64,000 nt of DNA from Bifidobacterium sp. ESL0775 (GCF_029395475.1 NZ_CP113917.1:1984001-2048000); one strand, 5' to 3'. Counted from the first letter of the stretch, positions 19,779 to 29,199 are shown. Notes: generated by a model from the sequence alone, not told the origin. A program made the numbers and translations.

Positions 19779-20594
19779 TCAATCCTCTTCGAGAGGATAG
19801 CTCTGGCTGATGTACACCGCCGAAAGCGTGGCGAAGACGTAGGCCTGCAGCGCCGCGACGAAGATCTCGAAGCAGACGAAGACCAGGCCGCCGATCAGCC
19901 ACATGCCGCCGACCAGAGTCATCACCTTGTTGGAGACCTCGATCAGGTAGAACTGGCTGAACGCCAGGCATGTGCCCACCAGAAGATGGCCGGCCAGCAT
20001 GTTGGCGAAGAGTCGCAGCGTCAGCGAGAACGGACGCACGATGGCGATTTCCAAAAGCTGGATGGGGGCCACGAGGATGTAAAGCGGGGCGGGAACGCCG
20101 GTGGGGAAAAGCTCCCCCTTGAGGTATTTCCAAAGACCCTGCTCGCGCGCGGCGGCGATCCAGTACTGCACCCATGTCCACAGCGCGAAGACCAAAGGCG
20201 TGGCGATGGTGGCCGTGGCCGCCATGTTCATGCCCGGTATGATGCCGCATAGGTTGAACACGAGGATTGTCAGGAACATCGTGGTGATCATCGGCACGTA
20301 ACGTTCGCCGCGAACCTTGCCGAGCACCTGATAGACGATGTTGTCTTTGATGAAGTCGAGAAGCCATTCCACCGCACCCTGCCAACGGCCGGGAACGACC
20401 TTGGCATGCGCCGCCGTGACACACATGATCGCCAATAGGACAATCGTGGCGACGATTCGAATGAGAATGATGCGATTGATGGCGAAAGGCGTGCCCTGGA
20501 AGAGGAGCTCCGGGGGCAGGAAATCGTCGACACCTGGCAGTTCGGGGCCAGCCTTGGCCGCCAACAGCACACTCGTGCCAACAGCTTCGATCAT
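19779..20594 (-). CDS. atpB: ATP synthase a subunit
   Basis: 271 residues with five to six membrane helices. The essential arginine lies in the helix PFSLTLRLFANMLAGHLLVG. The ATG follows GGGAGGGAAT. First gene of the atpBEFHAGDC operon. No atpI is present upstream. Confidence 0.96.
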   Translation of the reverse strand: MIEAVGTSVLLAAKAGPELPGVDDFLPPELLFQGTPFAINRIILIRIVATIVLLAIMCVTAAHAKVVPGRWQGAVEWLLDFIKDNIVYQVLGKVRGERYVPMITTMFLTILVFNLCGIIPGMNMAATATIATPLVFALWTWVQYWIAAAREQGLWKYLKGELFPTGVPAPLYILVAPIQLLEIAIVRPFSLTLRLFANMLAGHLLVGTCLAFSQFYLIEVSNKVMTLVGGMWLIGGLVFVCFEIFVAALQAYVFATLSAVYISQSYPLEED

Positions 20595-21118
20595 ATTCCC
20601 TCCCTGATTTCATTCAGGCTTACCAGTCTATTCCATCCAAAAGAAATGAAACCGTTACATTCCGCAACGTGGTGCGGCTCGCGGACGACTCCATTACCTT
20701 TTGTTTTGGTCGACCGAAGATAGAGACAGCCATACGAAGCGCGGAGCTCCGACATGGCGATCAACTCCGAACGGCCGCAGACGATTGTACGTCGTTTTCT
20801 TGAGGAAATGTAAATTCAACTATATTTAGGCGTGATTTTTGACGGATGAAATGATAATTCGCTCGGTGATTTTTCACTGATGAAAAGCGTGAATGCCAAT
20901 ATTTGCAAGGTGTCACGGCACTCTCAGCGCAGCGGGCGGGTTCTTCCAAATTTCTTTCCGCTTAGCGTTTCGCGGGCCTTGGTAATTGGCACATATCATT
21001 GCCATCCATCCATTTATGACACGCATCGGGAGCTGAATCGGCTTGGGGACGTGTCAGCGCGAACCGGAACAGCCCGGCCCACGCGTCTGGATGATCGCCC
21101 GCGAAGGCTTCTGGCGAT
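20595..21118. other. Intergenic stretch upstream of the atp operon
   Basis: This is 524 bases without a supported gene. On the minus strand, GTTTCA and TAGACT with a 16-bp spacer near 20620-20650 could be the atp promoter. Around 20810-20880 the sequence turns AT-rich, with repeated TTTTTGACGGATGAA- and TTTTTCACTGATGAA-like words. I see no convincing RNA or ORF. Confidence 0.35.
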
Positions 21119-22159
21119 TCAGGTTTCGTCGGGAATGAGTCCGTAGCCGTCGTGTTCCAGCGGCTTGAAGTTGTCCGCACGCGGGGTGCCGGGCTCGTGC
21201 CTGATGGAGCGATCCGTGCCCAATTTTTTCTCTGCGCGAAGTTTTGGAACCTTCTTGAGGTCGTATGGGGTCGTTTCGTAGACCCAGTTGAGCCAGTTGC
21301 GCCACAGCAGGTTCGCGTGGGCGCGCCAGGAGAACAGCGGCTCCATCGTGGGATCGTCGTGCGGGAAATAGTTCGACGGGAACGGCACGTTGGTGAGGCC
21401 CTTGGCCTTGTCGCGCTCGTATTCGTCGCGCAAGGTGTACTTGCCGTATTCCCAATGGCCGAGCACGAAGACCTCGGAGAAATCGCGCGCGGCGATGAGG
21501 CCGGAACCGGCCTGCGGACCCCAGGTGAGCACCTGTAGGTCTGGATTGGCGGCGATGTCGGCCTCGTTCATGCCGGCGACGCGCGAGTGCGGTTGCAGCG
21601 AGATCTCGTCGAAGCCGTTGGTGATGAAGCAATACTCGTCCTGCAGATATTGCGGGAACACGCCGAAAAGCTTCTCCTTGAAATTCTGCTTGCGGATGCC
21701 GTAACGATAGTTGAGCCCGGCCATCGCGCCCCAGCAGAGGTACATCGTCGAGAAGACGTGGGTCTGCGCCCAATCGAGGATCTGCGTCAGCTCGTCCCAA
21801 TAATCGACCTGCGTGAAATCAAGCTGCTCGACCGGTGCGCCCGTGACCACCAGGCCGTCGTAATAATTGTCCTTGAACGCGTCGAAGTTCTCGTAGAACT
21901 TGAGCAGGTGGTCGGCACTGACGTGGGTGGACTCATGGGTCGAGGTCTTCATGAAATCGATGTCGACCTGCAGCGGGGACTTGGAGACCAAGCGGAGCAA
22001 CTGGGTCTCGGTCTCGACTTTCTTAGGCATCAAATTGAGGATGACCAACTTAAGCGGGCGGATGCGCTGTTGCTCCGCTTCAGGCTTCTCGATGGCGAAG
22101 ATCCGCTCCGAATCGAGTATTTCACGCGCCGGCAGTCCGCTGGCAATCTTGATAGGCAT
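21119..22159 (-). CDS. metA: Homoserine O-acyltransferase (MetA type)
   Basis: 346 residues from MPIKIASGLP at 22159. Conserved pieces are LKLVILNLMPKKVETE, THVSADHL, VVTGAPVEQLDF and the catalytic cysteine in TMYLCWGAMAGL. The family's His and Glu follow at VLGHWEYGKYTL. It acylates homoserine for methionine synthesis, using acetyl- or succinyl-CoA; I cannot decide the donor by eye. A -10-like CATAAT is six bases before the ATG, so the message may be leaderless. Confidence 0.95.
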   Translation of the reverse strand: MPIKIASGLPAREILDSERIFAIEKPEAEQQRIRPLKLVILNLMPKKVETETQLLRLVSKSPLQVDIDFMKTSTHESTHVSADHLLKFYENFDAFKDNYYDGLVVTGAPVEQLDFTQVDYWDELTQILDWAQTHVFSTMYLCWGAMAGLNYRYGIRKQNFKEKLFGVFPQYLQDEYCFITNGFDEISLQPHSRVAGMNEADIAANPDLQVLTWGPQAGSGLIAARDFSEVFVLGHWEYGKYTLRDEYERDKAKGLTNVPFPSNYFPHDDPTMEPLFSWRAHANLLWRNWLNWVYETTPYDLKKVPKLRAEKKLGTDRSIRHEPGTPRADNFKPLEHDGYGLIPDET

Positions 22160-22265
22160 GGTTCCATTATGGTCGCGGTTCTGCCCTGATAGCAAAAAAC
22201 GCGCCGAAGATTTGACTTTTGTGCCATTACCCGTAATCTAGATTATTGCTGTCTTGAACAGCCGT

Positions 22266-22342
22266 CGCGGGGTGGAGCAGCTCGGTAGCTCGCTGGGCTC
22301 ATAACCCAGAGGTCTCAGGTTCAAATCCTGACCCCGCTACCA
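22266..22342 (+). tRNA. Initiator tRNA-fMet (CAT)
   Basis: Cloverleaf with acceptor CGCGGGG/CCCCGCT, leaving an unpaired C1-U72 as initiators require. The anticodon stem has the three G-C pairs GGG/CCC around CTCATAA, and the T arm is CAGGTTCAAATCCTG. CCA is encoded. The sequence after its 3' end is the start of an accessory island. Confidence 0.97.
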
Positions 22343-22601
22343 ACAAACCATTTGGTTCGAGGAATTTGGCCGGTGCGATTTTGAAATATCGCCCGGCCTT
22401 TTCTACATCTTCAATAGTCCAGACGATTTTGTTTTTCATTTTCTGGCTCAGTCCACTCGTCGAAACACCTAGAACCTTATCTTCAAGGAAGGCCTTCGAC
22501 AGTCTGCTATTCCATAGGTATAACGCGACTGGGTCGCTGTGGCTGGCTGTGGCCGCGTTCGCATAAATCAACATCCGCGCCGCGGAAAACCATTCTTCCA
22601 A
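22299..22601 (-). CDS. Probable HTH protein remnant beside tRNA-fMet
   Basis: A 100-residue leftward frame whose last ~12 codons run into the antisense strand of the tRNA gene. The middle resembles the second half of a phage or XRE-type helix-turn-helix domain (GLSQKMKNKIVWTIEDVEKA, then GRYFKIAPAKFLEP). No convincing ribosome-binding site precedes it. A small regulator left from an element integrated at the tRNA 3' end is the likeliest reading; a chance frame cannot be excluded. Confidence 0.4.
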   Translation of the reverse strand: MEEWFSAARMLIYANAATASHSDPVALYLWNSRLSKAFLEDKVLGVSTSGLSQKMKNKIVWTIEDVEKAGRYFKIAPAKFLEPNGLLVAGSGFEPETSGL

Positions 22602-23212
22602 ATCGGCAAGCGTCGCCTACGTTTGACTTTGATGACCCATATATTTATAATACAAGAGAATGCCCCGGTAAGTCACTCATGCGAAACATCATGAAACTCC
22701 GGGGTTCCTCATTTTCGATTCGCAGCCCAAGGCAGCTGGCTTAAGGTTATGAATCCGAGGGTTATAGGCCAAATTAGAGGAGCAACCCCGAATATTTAGC
22801 TTGAACACCCGTTTTCCTGCAGCCGCAGCCGTTCCGACCCATCCGTAAAGACGTTTCAATCACCGAATCAATACCGGCAAGCCTCTTGCGAGCATCAAGT
22901 TATCGCATTCAAAACCAATGTGCCACAAAATGCGACACGCCGTAGCACCCGGTTTTGGAACGCATTTCATACAATCGTCTCTTGCGACATCAAAACTTTC
23001 ACGAACCCCTTCAAAATGCATGGCATTGCTGGGTTGCAAACCTTTTAAACATCTCCACCAAGCCGTCGCATGACGCGGTTTCCACGCGCCCGTGAACGGT
23101 TGTTTTTGTACCGGAAAGCCGTTAAGGTGTGGATTCATCGGAACGGCGGAACCGTATACGACAATGTATTACATCGCGGGTTCCGATTTTAAGAAAAAGG
23201 TTGGTGTTTGCC
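22602..23212. other. Intergenic stretch in the tRNA-fMet island
   Basis: About 610 bases in which I find no supported gene or RNA. Base composition is mixed and lower in GC than the core genes. It presumably holds the promoter of the surface-protein gene that starts at 23213, and debris of an older insertion. Confidence 0.3.
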
Positions 23213-23273
23213 ATGGGTGTCATCCGCGCGTTGGTCTCGGTGCTGGTTTGTATTGCAACGATGTCAACACTAA

Positions 23274-23281
23274 CCCCCCCC
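23274..23281 (+). repeat. C8 tract at the signal-peptide/body junction
   Basis: Eight consecutive C between TAA and GCAATA. Slipped-strand change of this tract to 9 or 6 would fuse the secretion signal in frame with the surface-protein body. As read, translation from 23213 ends at the TAA just downstream. Confidence 0.85.
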
Positions 23282-23953
23282 GCAATACTGATCTAAACGA
23301 AACTTTCCCATCACTTCCCGACACCGCACAACCCCAATCCCCATCCTCATCCCGTCATCTTTCCCACTCTTCTTTTTCATCCGAGACCTCCAGCTCAACA
23401 CACCTTTCTTACCCATCACAATCCACACCCACTTCCAAGTCTTCCGAATCCTCCAGAACGGCATCGCCGCGTGGCCACTCCGTCCCTTCCACCGTCCGTC
23501 CCATCTCAGACACCGTTGAGAGCCAAGGCCGAACCTCCCCTGTTGAACCATCGTCACCATTGACGCGCGGTGAGCCGTCGGTGGGCCTGCAGTCCGGATG
23601 CTCCGTGCGGCACGGCACGTGGGGCACGGCCTCATGGACGCTGGACTCCGACTGCACGCTGACCATCAACGGCGGCGACACAGGCAGCATGGCCAGTGCC
23701 ACCGCGTTCGGCAATCGCGACACCGTCGGCAGCGTGGCCCACGACACCACCGACATCCTCATCAATGGCAGCCTCATCCTAAGGACCAATCTGGCGTTCT
23801 TCCTGTGGCCTTCACTCACCCATTTCCGCATGACCTCTGGCGCCAGGTTCATCCCAGCCGGCAGCGGCGGAGACCGCACGTTCTTCAGAGCCGGCCGACT
23901 CGCCTCGGTCGACACGACTGGCTGGGACCTCAGCCAAACTACCAACATGTACG

Positions 23954-24071
23954 GTATGTTCTCCGGCTGCACCAGCCTGACAAGCGTCAGCATGGTCGGT
24001 GCCGTAATCGGCACCATCACCAACATTACAGTATGTTCTCCGGCTGCACCAGCCTGACAAGCGTCAGCATG
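23954..24071 (+). repeat. Two identical 41-bp direct repeats, 77 bp apart
   Basis: Copies at 23954-23994 and 24031-24071 encode the repeat MFSGCTSLTSVSM. The 77-bp period is one base short of 78 (26 codons). The missing base lies between the copies, where AACATTACAGT replaces an expected AACATGTACAGT-like sequence. This is the second frameshift of the gene. Confidence 0.85.
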
Positions 24072-26828
24072 CCCGGCATCCACCTCACCGACGACACCAA
24101 CATCAGCAGCATGTTCTCCGCATGCACCAGCCTCACCAGCCTCGATATCCACGGCTGGCACATCGGGAGGAACATCACCGGCCTCCCCAAGATAGTCCGC
24201 GTTGACGATGGTAGCTTCCTCAGCCACCTGGAGTATATTTCCGGATTTCTTGCCGGCTGCACCAGCCTGACGAGCATCGACGCGTCCGACATGTCCATCG
24301 TGAACACCACTTTCAAAGACCCTGAAAATAACGTGTTCACGGTGGCCCAGTGGTTTGAGATGTTCCACGAAGCGACCAATCTGCAGGAGTTGGATCTCTC
24401 CGGTCTCACCGTCACCGGCACCCCACTCACCAACCTGAGCGGAATATTCCCCGACACCAGCACAATCTACAAGGGCACGATCAGCGTCCTGTCCGACTGG
24501 CCGTCGCTGAGAAGCATCGACGTGACCGGCTGGGACATCGGCAGTCTCAGACTGGCCGCCATGTTCAGCGGCGACACGAGCCTCACCGCGGTCATCGGGC
24601 TCGACACCTGGGACACCAGCAACGTCACCGACATGAGCGGCATGTTCCAGGGCTGCTCCAGCCTTGCCAGCGTGGACGTCTCTCGTTTTGACACCAGCCT
24701 GGTCGCTGACCTCAGCTACATGTTCCAAGGCTGCCACAACCTCGTGGACATCGACGTCACCCACTTCAACACCAGCCAGGCCATCCACATGAACAACATG
24801 TTCAACGACTGTCCCAACCTCACCGTTCTTAACCCCTCCGGCTTCGACGTCACCGGCATCGTCCTGATCGACCACATGTTCAGCGGCGACAGCAACCTCA
24901 AGGAGCTCGACCTGAGCGGCTGGGACACCCGCAACGCCACCATCAACCAGAACGCCTTCCTCCCCGACGGCCTGCGCATGCTCGTCCTCGGCCCCAACAC
25001 CAAGCTCTACAACGCCCAAAGTCAAGGCAGCCCCTTCGCCAGGGTGAACCAGAGCATCAACTGGGTGCAGATGCAGAGCTTCCAACCCGGGGCGGCCGAG
25101 GTCGGCCCGATCGGCAACACCGCGGCCATGGCCACGCGCGCCGCCTCAAGCAGCCCGGCAGGCTATTACACGGACAGCACGTACGTGGGCGCGACCCTGG
25201 TCGCCGACGCCAACGGCGGGGCAGGCTCCTACTCCACCGACATCGACACCACCAGCACAGGCACAACCATCACCGCGCCGGCAGCTACGGTGCTCACCGG
25301 GCACCGGGCGGGCAGCGTGTTCGACGGGTGGAACACCGACCGCTACGGGCGCGGCACCCCCTACCAGCCCGGACAGACCATCGCCAGTTTGACGCGGGGC
25401 GAGTACTTCCCCCACCAGACCATCACCCTCTACGCCCAATGGCGCGACATCAACGCGCCTGGAAGCCTCACCGCCACCTACCACCATTCGGGAGACACCA
25501 TCACCGTCAGCGGCACGCTCGGCCATGACGACCCCGTCACCGCCTGCCTCAACCCCACCACCTGCCAGACCGCCACCGCCTCTGAGAGCGCGTGGACCGT
25601 GAGCTTCCCGACTGGCACGTTCGCCGGCGTGTACCCGGTGGGAGCGCAGTACTCGGTGACCGCTAGCAGCTCGGCCACCGACCCGACAACCCACACCACC
25701 GTCACCAGCCCCGAGGCCAAGCTCACCGGCACCCTGCCCTACACGAGCGTCACCCTCGCCAAGGACGGCGCCAGCACACCAGTAGGCACCGTACCCGACG
25801 TCACCCCCGTGTACACCGACACCAATGACGGCAAGGCGTACGTCAGCCTGCCGCGGCTCGCCGCGACGGGCGGCATCAGCGTGGCCGGCGGCTACCTCAC
25901 CGGCTGGCACCACCAAGCCAGCCAAACCACACCCGAATACGCCACCCCCGGGGCCACCACCATACCCACGGCAGACGGCGCCACCGACCCAACCGGGCAC
26001 ACCAGTGTCACCCTCCACCCCGTCTGGAACATCCTCACCGCACCCACCGGCACCGGCCAGCGCTCCCCCACGGACAACGGCGTCAGGTTCACCGCCACCG
26101 GCCAGCCATGGACCAACACCGACACCATCACCCTGTGCGTCAAACCACACACCCAACCCAACTACCAGTCCGGCGACTGCACCACGCCAACCACCACCAG
26201 CGGCTGGACCAACGGCGACTACACCCTCAACAAGGACTACACCAGCACACAACTGCCCCAAGGCGGACAATACGATGTGAAAACCACTTTGACCACACCC
26301 GGCACCACCGACGTTTGGCGGGGCGACGGCACCACCCCAACCGGGTCCTTCGCCAAAACCAATGTGACCACGGTGCGCATCAGCGGTGCCTACATGGGCA
26401 GCCTGCCAATGACCGGCGGGCGCCCCCAACGCCTCGCCGCGATCTTCGCCACCGCCCTCGCCCTCGCGCTCCTCCTGCTCGTCGCCGCGGATTGGCTGCG
26501 CCACCGCCGCCAGTCCAACGCCCGCCACAGCAGATAAGACAGCCACACGGGCGACGATGCCCACACGACGAATCAAAGACTTCCCGCCAAGCCAACCAAC
26601 ACCCCGGCCCGGCGGGAACCCAACCGGGTGCCGGCACGGCAACCAACAACCCAAACCAACCACCGCGCCGACACCCACCCCAACCCTCGATCACCAGTGA
26701 CCGCAGACCGTAAAACACCGGTGTCGAATCCTCACATAACAAAAGAGCCCGGAACCTCAACGATTCCAGACTCCAATGTTTTCACCTAAGCAAGCAATCA
26801 ACTGTAAATCCCCAAACCAAACAGCCAA

Positions 26829-27134
26829 TCACGCAAATTCAAGATTCTGCCCATCCGCCATACGCACATCAAGATGGAGCTCGGCACCGATGGCCTTGAG
26901 ATACTTGCGCAAAGTCTGAATCTGGACATGCTCAAGATCGCCGGATTCCAACGTCGAGATGCGCTTCTGGCTGACGCCCATGTTCCTGGCAAGGTCGCGC
27001 TGGCTCAGATGCCGGGCCTTACGGGCCTCCTTGAGCTCATAGATCCGCATCTGCTCGCGCAGTTCCTTTTCCTTGCCTGCGACCTTCTCGCGGTCGATGC
27101 CATTGTCGTCAACAAACTGATTGACGGTATACAT
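26829..27134 (-). CDS. HigA-type antitoxin (XRE family HTH)
   Basis: 101 residues from MYTVNQFVD at 27134, which follows TAGGGGGAAAC. After an N-terminal helix rich in Lys/Glu comes a canonical HTH at ~40-75 (LSQRDLARNMGVSQKRISTLE) and a C-terminal strand AELHLDVRMADG. It should bind the partner toxin encoded 11 bp upstream and repress their promoter. Toxin before antitoxin is the HigBA order. Confidence 0.88.
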   Translation of the reverse strand: MYTVNQFVDDNGIDREKVAGKEKELREQMRIYELKEARKARHLSQRDLARNMGVSQKRISTLESGDLEHVQIQTLRKYLKAIGAELHLDVRMADGQNLEFA

Positions 27135-27145
27135 TGTGTTTCCCC

Positions 27146-27457
27146 CTAATTGTTCTTTAACCATTCACGATAAATACGTTCCGCTTTGGGTATCGCCTTC
27201 TTATACCAGCTGTTCCAAGCCGATCCACGGCTCTTGTCGCCCGCGACCAACATGACTGCTCGACGCCCAGGATCGAAAACGAACAGAATCCGAATCTCGC
27301 TACGTCCCGACGAACCAGGCCGCAGCTCCTTCAAAGCTTTTATCGACGAACCGGATATCTTCCCGACCAAAGGACGCTTAAGGTTCGGTCCATCTTCCTC
27401 AAGGATATGGATGGCAGCAACGACTTGCACGATGGTATCCTCATCCTGATCGTGCAA
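27146..27457 (-). CDS. HigB-type (RelE/Gp49 family) toxin, start uncertain
   Basis: About 103 residues. The family core is clear: HILEEDGPNLKRPLVGKI, then LKELRPGSSGRSEIRIL, FVFDPGRRAVMLVAGDKS and IPKAERIYREWL. The family would cleave ribosome-bound mRNA. The frame stays open upstream and encodes a typical N-terminus (WQVDIAPISEWL), but no ATG, GTG or TTG precedes it at the right place (the codon is GTA). The only start in frame is TTG at 27457, which removes the first strand. The toxin may be inactivated. Confidence 0.75.
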   Translation of the reverse strand: MHDQDEDTIVQVVAAIHILEEDGPNLKRPLVGKISGSSIKALKELRPGSSGRSEIRILFVFDPGRRAVMLVAGDKSRGSAWNSWYKKAIPKAERIYREWLKNN

Positions 27458-27501
27458 CCACTCGCTGATTGGTGCGATATCGACTTGCCATACATTCCGA
27501 T

Positions 27502-27519
27502 GATACCATATAAGGTATC
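27502..27519. promoter_or_regulatory. Palindrome between divergent TA genes
   Basis: GATACC-ATATAA-GGTATC is an inverted repeat in the 135-bp gap between the leftward higBA-like pair and the rightward antitoxin gene. It is a natural candidate for an antitoxin operator controlling one or both directions. Confidence 0.55.
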
Positions 27520-27592
27520 AATATCAAAAACCACGCTGATGAAAAGCCAGCAACGACAATTCTTGAAAACGCTTAAGGAAACCGAGAGAGCA

Positions 27593-28021
27593 ATGTTTAC
27601 CACTGAGAAACCTGAATCCGGACATGTTACAGATCCGGTAGAAGCCAAGGCGACTGCGAAGCAACTTATGGAAAACGCAAGCCTCAATCCTGATGACGCC
27701 ACCGTCGAAGATTACGACGCATCCGAAGTCCTCGACAACGAGACCGACATCCGCAATTACCTTGAAGCGATACTCGATGAGACGAAGGATCTTGACGACG
27801 ACACCGCCGCCTCCATTTTCCTCGACGCTCTGGGCGACGCCGCGAAGACGGAAAAGAGGGTGAGCGATATCGCAAAGAGGGCGAACGTGACACGCGAAAG
27901 CCTCCACCGCTCTCTCACCGCGGACGCCAACCCATCTTTCCGCACCGTGTTCAGCGCGTTAAGGGAACTCATCGGGAACGGAAACACCAAAAACCTATTC
28001 ATCAACCCTCAGCTGGCTTAA
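27593..28021 (+). CDS. Addiction-module antidote-like DNA-binding protein
   Basis: 142 residues from ATG at 27593, with AAGGA 11-12 bases upstream. The open frame extends further back without a better start. The C-terminal ~95 residues match the putative addiction module antidote family (HigA-like): DNETDIRNYLEAILDE, FLDALGDAAKTEKRVSDIAK, NVTRESLHRSLTADANPSF, VFSALRELIG. In this family the RelE-like toxin normally sits just upstream. Here no toxin is found, so it is an orphan antitoxin or answers to the divergent toxin. The N-terminal ~50 residues are an unusual acidic extension. Confidence 0.75.
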   Translation: MFTTEKPESGHVTDPVEAKATAKQLMENASLNPDDATVEDYDASEVLDNETDIRNYLEAILDETKDLDDDTAASIFLDALGDAAKTEKRVSDIAKRANVTRESLHRSLTADANPSFRTVFSALRELIGNGNTKNLFINPQLA

Positions 28022-28035
28022 TCCTTATTGGGCAG

Positions 28036-28500
28036 TTACTCATCCTGCTGTGTTGACTCGTCATCGAGCTTCTTTCCGGCTCCGCGCAGAGTCTTCTCGT
28101 CTCCCGGTTTCGGCTTGGCCCATATCGAAACGGCCAGATCGACGGCAACGACAAATGCGGGAACGAAAAAGTTGCCGACCGGATAGACCAGGTTGATCAG
28201 CAACATGACCACCACGAGCACGACGGGGTGGAGCAGAGTCGCGCCCCACGAGATGGGATAATCGGCATGATCTTTGCGGCAAAAATAACTATTGATAAAA
28301 ACCTGAGGGAACGCGCTGATCACGACGGCCAGCGTCAGGAACGGCACGATGTGATCGGCAGAGTATGCGAGACCCATCACTTTCATGATTATCAGCGCAA
28401 TCACTTCCGCGACGATGCAAGATATCAAATTGGCTGTCAGCATCCCCATAATCCGGTACTTGAACGCTATAGGTCGCCATTTTTCTTTCGAATTGCTCAT
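28036..28500 (-). CDS. Small four-helix membrane protein
   Basis: 154 residues from MSNSKEKWRP at 28500, chosen because AAGGAGGTGCG precedes it. Four membrane segments are visible (LTANLISCIVAEVIALIIM, FLTLAVVISAFPQVFINSYF, LLHPVVLVVVMLLINLVY, FFVPAFVVAVDLAVSIW). The arrangement NSYFCRKDHADYP between helices 2 and 3 and an acidic-basic tail are typical of small DUF2798-like or uncharacterised membrane proteins, but I do not recognise it. Its stop is 15 bases from the convergent antitoxin gene. Confidence 0.7.
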   Translation of the reverse strand: MSNSKEKWRPIAFKYRIMGMLTANLISCIVAEVIALIIMKVMGLAYSADHIVPFLTLAVVISAFPQVFINSYFCRKDHADYPISWGATLLHPVVLVVVMLLINLVYPVGNFFVPAFVVAVDLAVSIWAKPKPGDEKTLRGAGKKLDDESTQQDE

Positions 28501-28790
28501 CGCACCTCCTTGCCATGTTGTCACGTCTTTGTTCCACGTCGTCGCATCACTTCATCGCACTCGCCGACGTAGCCCGCCTTGCATACCAATTTGCCATTGA
28601 GCTTACCTTACGAGCGTTGCGGACGCAATTGGCAATGAAAGTGAAGGATAATATAACCTGATACGTTTCCACAAAAAAATTGCACGAAACGCATAGTGTT
28701 CAAATCGCCATATCGAAAACGATGCCAAGTGTTTACTTTTGTAAGGCAAATCCGCAACGCATGCCGAACAACCTGGCGTTTAGTCACAAA

Positions 28791-28834
28791 AACGGCTGGA
28801 CCAACAAGATATGAAATCCGTTGGCCCAGCCGTT
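28791..28834 (-). terminator. Terminator after a glycosyltransferase relic
   Basis: ACGGCTGGaCCAAC pairs with GTTGGcCCAGCCGT. The minus strand then reads TTTTTGTGAC. It lies ~30 bases beyond the stop of the C-terminal fragment at 28862. Confidence 0.85.
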
Positions 28835-28861
28835 TGCTCAGTTTCAGTAGAATTATCTCCT

Positions 28862-29008
28862 TTATTTGGTTACTTTGACAGCGGTCAGGTCGTAGAGGGT
28901 GACGCCGTCGACGGTTTAGGACTTGAAGTTGGACTGGACCCATGTGGCGATCTGGCTGGAGGCGTTGGAGCCGCCCATTTGGTTGCCACCCATGCCGCCG
29001 CATGAAGG
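28862..29008 (-). pseudogene. C-terminal relic of a family 39 (ArnT/YkcB-like) glycosyltransferase
   Basis: On the minus strand the sequence reads GGMGGNQMGGSNASSQIATW, then VQSNFKS, an in-frame stop TAA, then TVDGVTLYDLTAVKVTK and stop. The Gly/Met/Asn-rich linker followed by W-V-x-x-x-F and TVDGVTLYDLT is the usual end of actinobacterial membrane mannosyl/glucosyltransferases of this class. The remaining ~600 residues are absent. The homology breaks off near 29008. This is a deletion remnant with a further nonsense mutation; its terminator is preserved. Confidence 0.65.
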
Positions 29009-29125
29009 AGAGCACCGGATTGCAAACCGTCACTTTATCATTCGGATGCCGTGTCATCATGTTTCCGCTTCCGATTGATTCGTTAATTCCGCCATGCTTC
29101 CAGACTTCATGGATGACAGCAAAAA

Positions 29126-29157
29126 GTGATGGCTCCGGACTGAGCCGGAGCCATCAC
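29126..29157 (-). terminator. Terminator after the Gly-rich membrane protein
   Basis: A perfect 13-bp stem, GTGATGGCTCCGG and CCGGAGCCATCAC, with a 6-nt loop. On the minus strand it is followed by TTTTTGC. Confidence 0.9.
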
Positions 29158-29199
29158 CAACGCAATACGGAAATCTCCTTTGCTACATCAATATGCGCA

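Larger units (their letters stand above)
23213..26537 (+). pseudogene. BspA-like LPXTG surface protein, frameshifted/phase-variable
   Basis: The gene is split over three frames. ATG at 23213 gives a signal peptide (MGVIRALVSVLVCIATM). Its frame stops just after a C8 tract at 23274-23281, and the mature body continues in the next frame. One extra C, or two fewer, would join them. A second 1-base loss lies near 24025, after which the frame shifts again and stays open to 26537. The domain order is signal peptide, Ser/Thr/Pro-rich stretch, DUF285/BspA-type leucine-rich repeats (MFSGCTSLTSVSM), a Listeria-Bacteroides repeat (FDGWNTD, LYAQW), Ig-like segments, the sortase signal LPMTG at 26403-26417, a membrane helix and RHRRQ tail. 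If intact it would be a ~1100-residue adhesin. Silenced, phase-variable or partly a sequencing error. Confidence 0.8.

Noticed and set aside
22860..23138. 92-residue leftward ORF in the tRNA-fMet island
   Set aside because: No ribosome-binding site and no recognisable motif; composition like random translation.
23409..25085. Long leftward frame opposite the BspA-like gene (also 25146-26678)
   Set aside because: Repetitive Val/Gly/Asp composition mirrors the repeats of the real coding strand, with no family signature or start signal.
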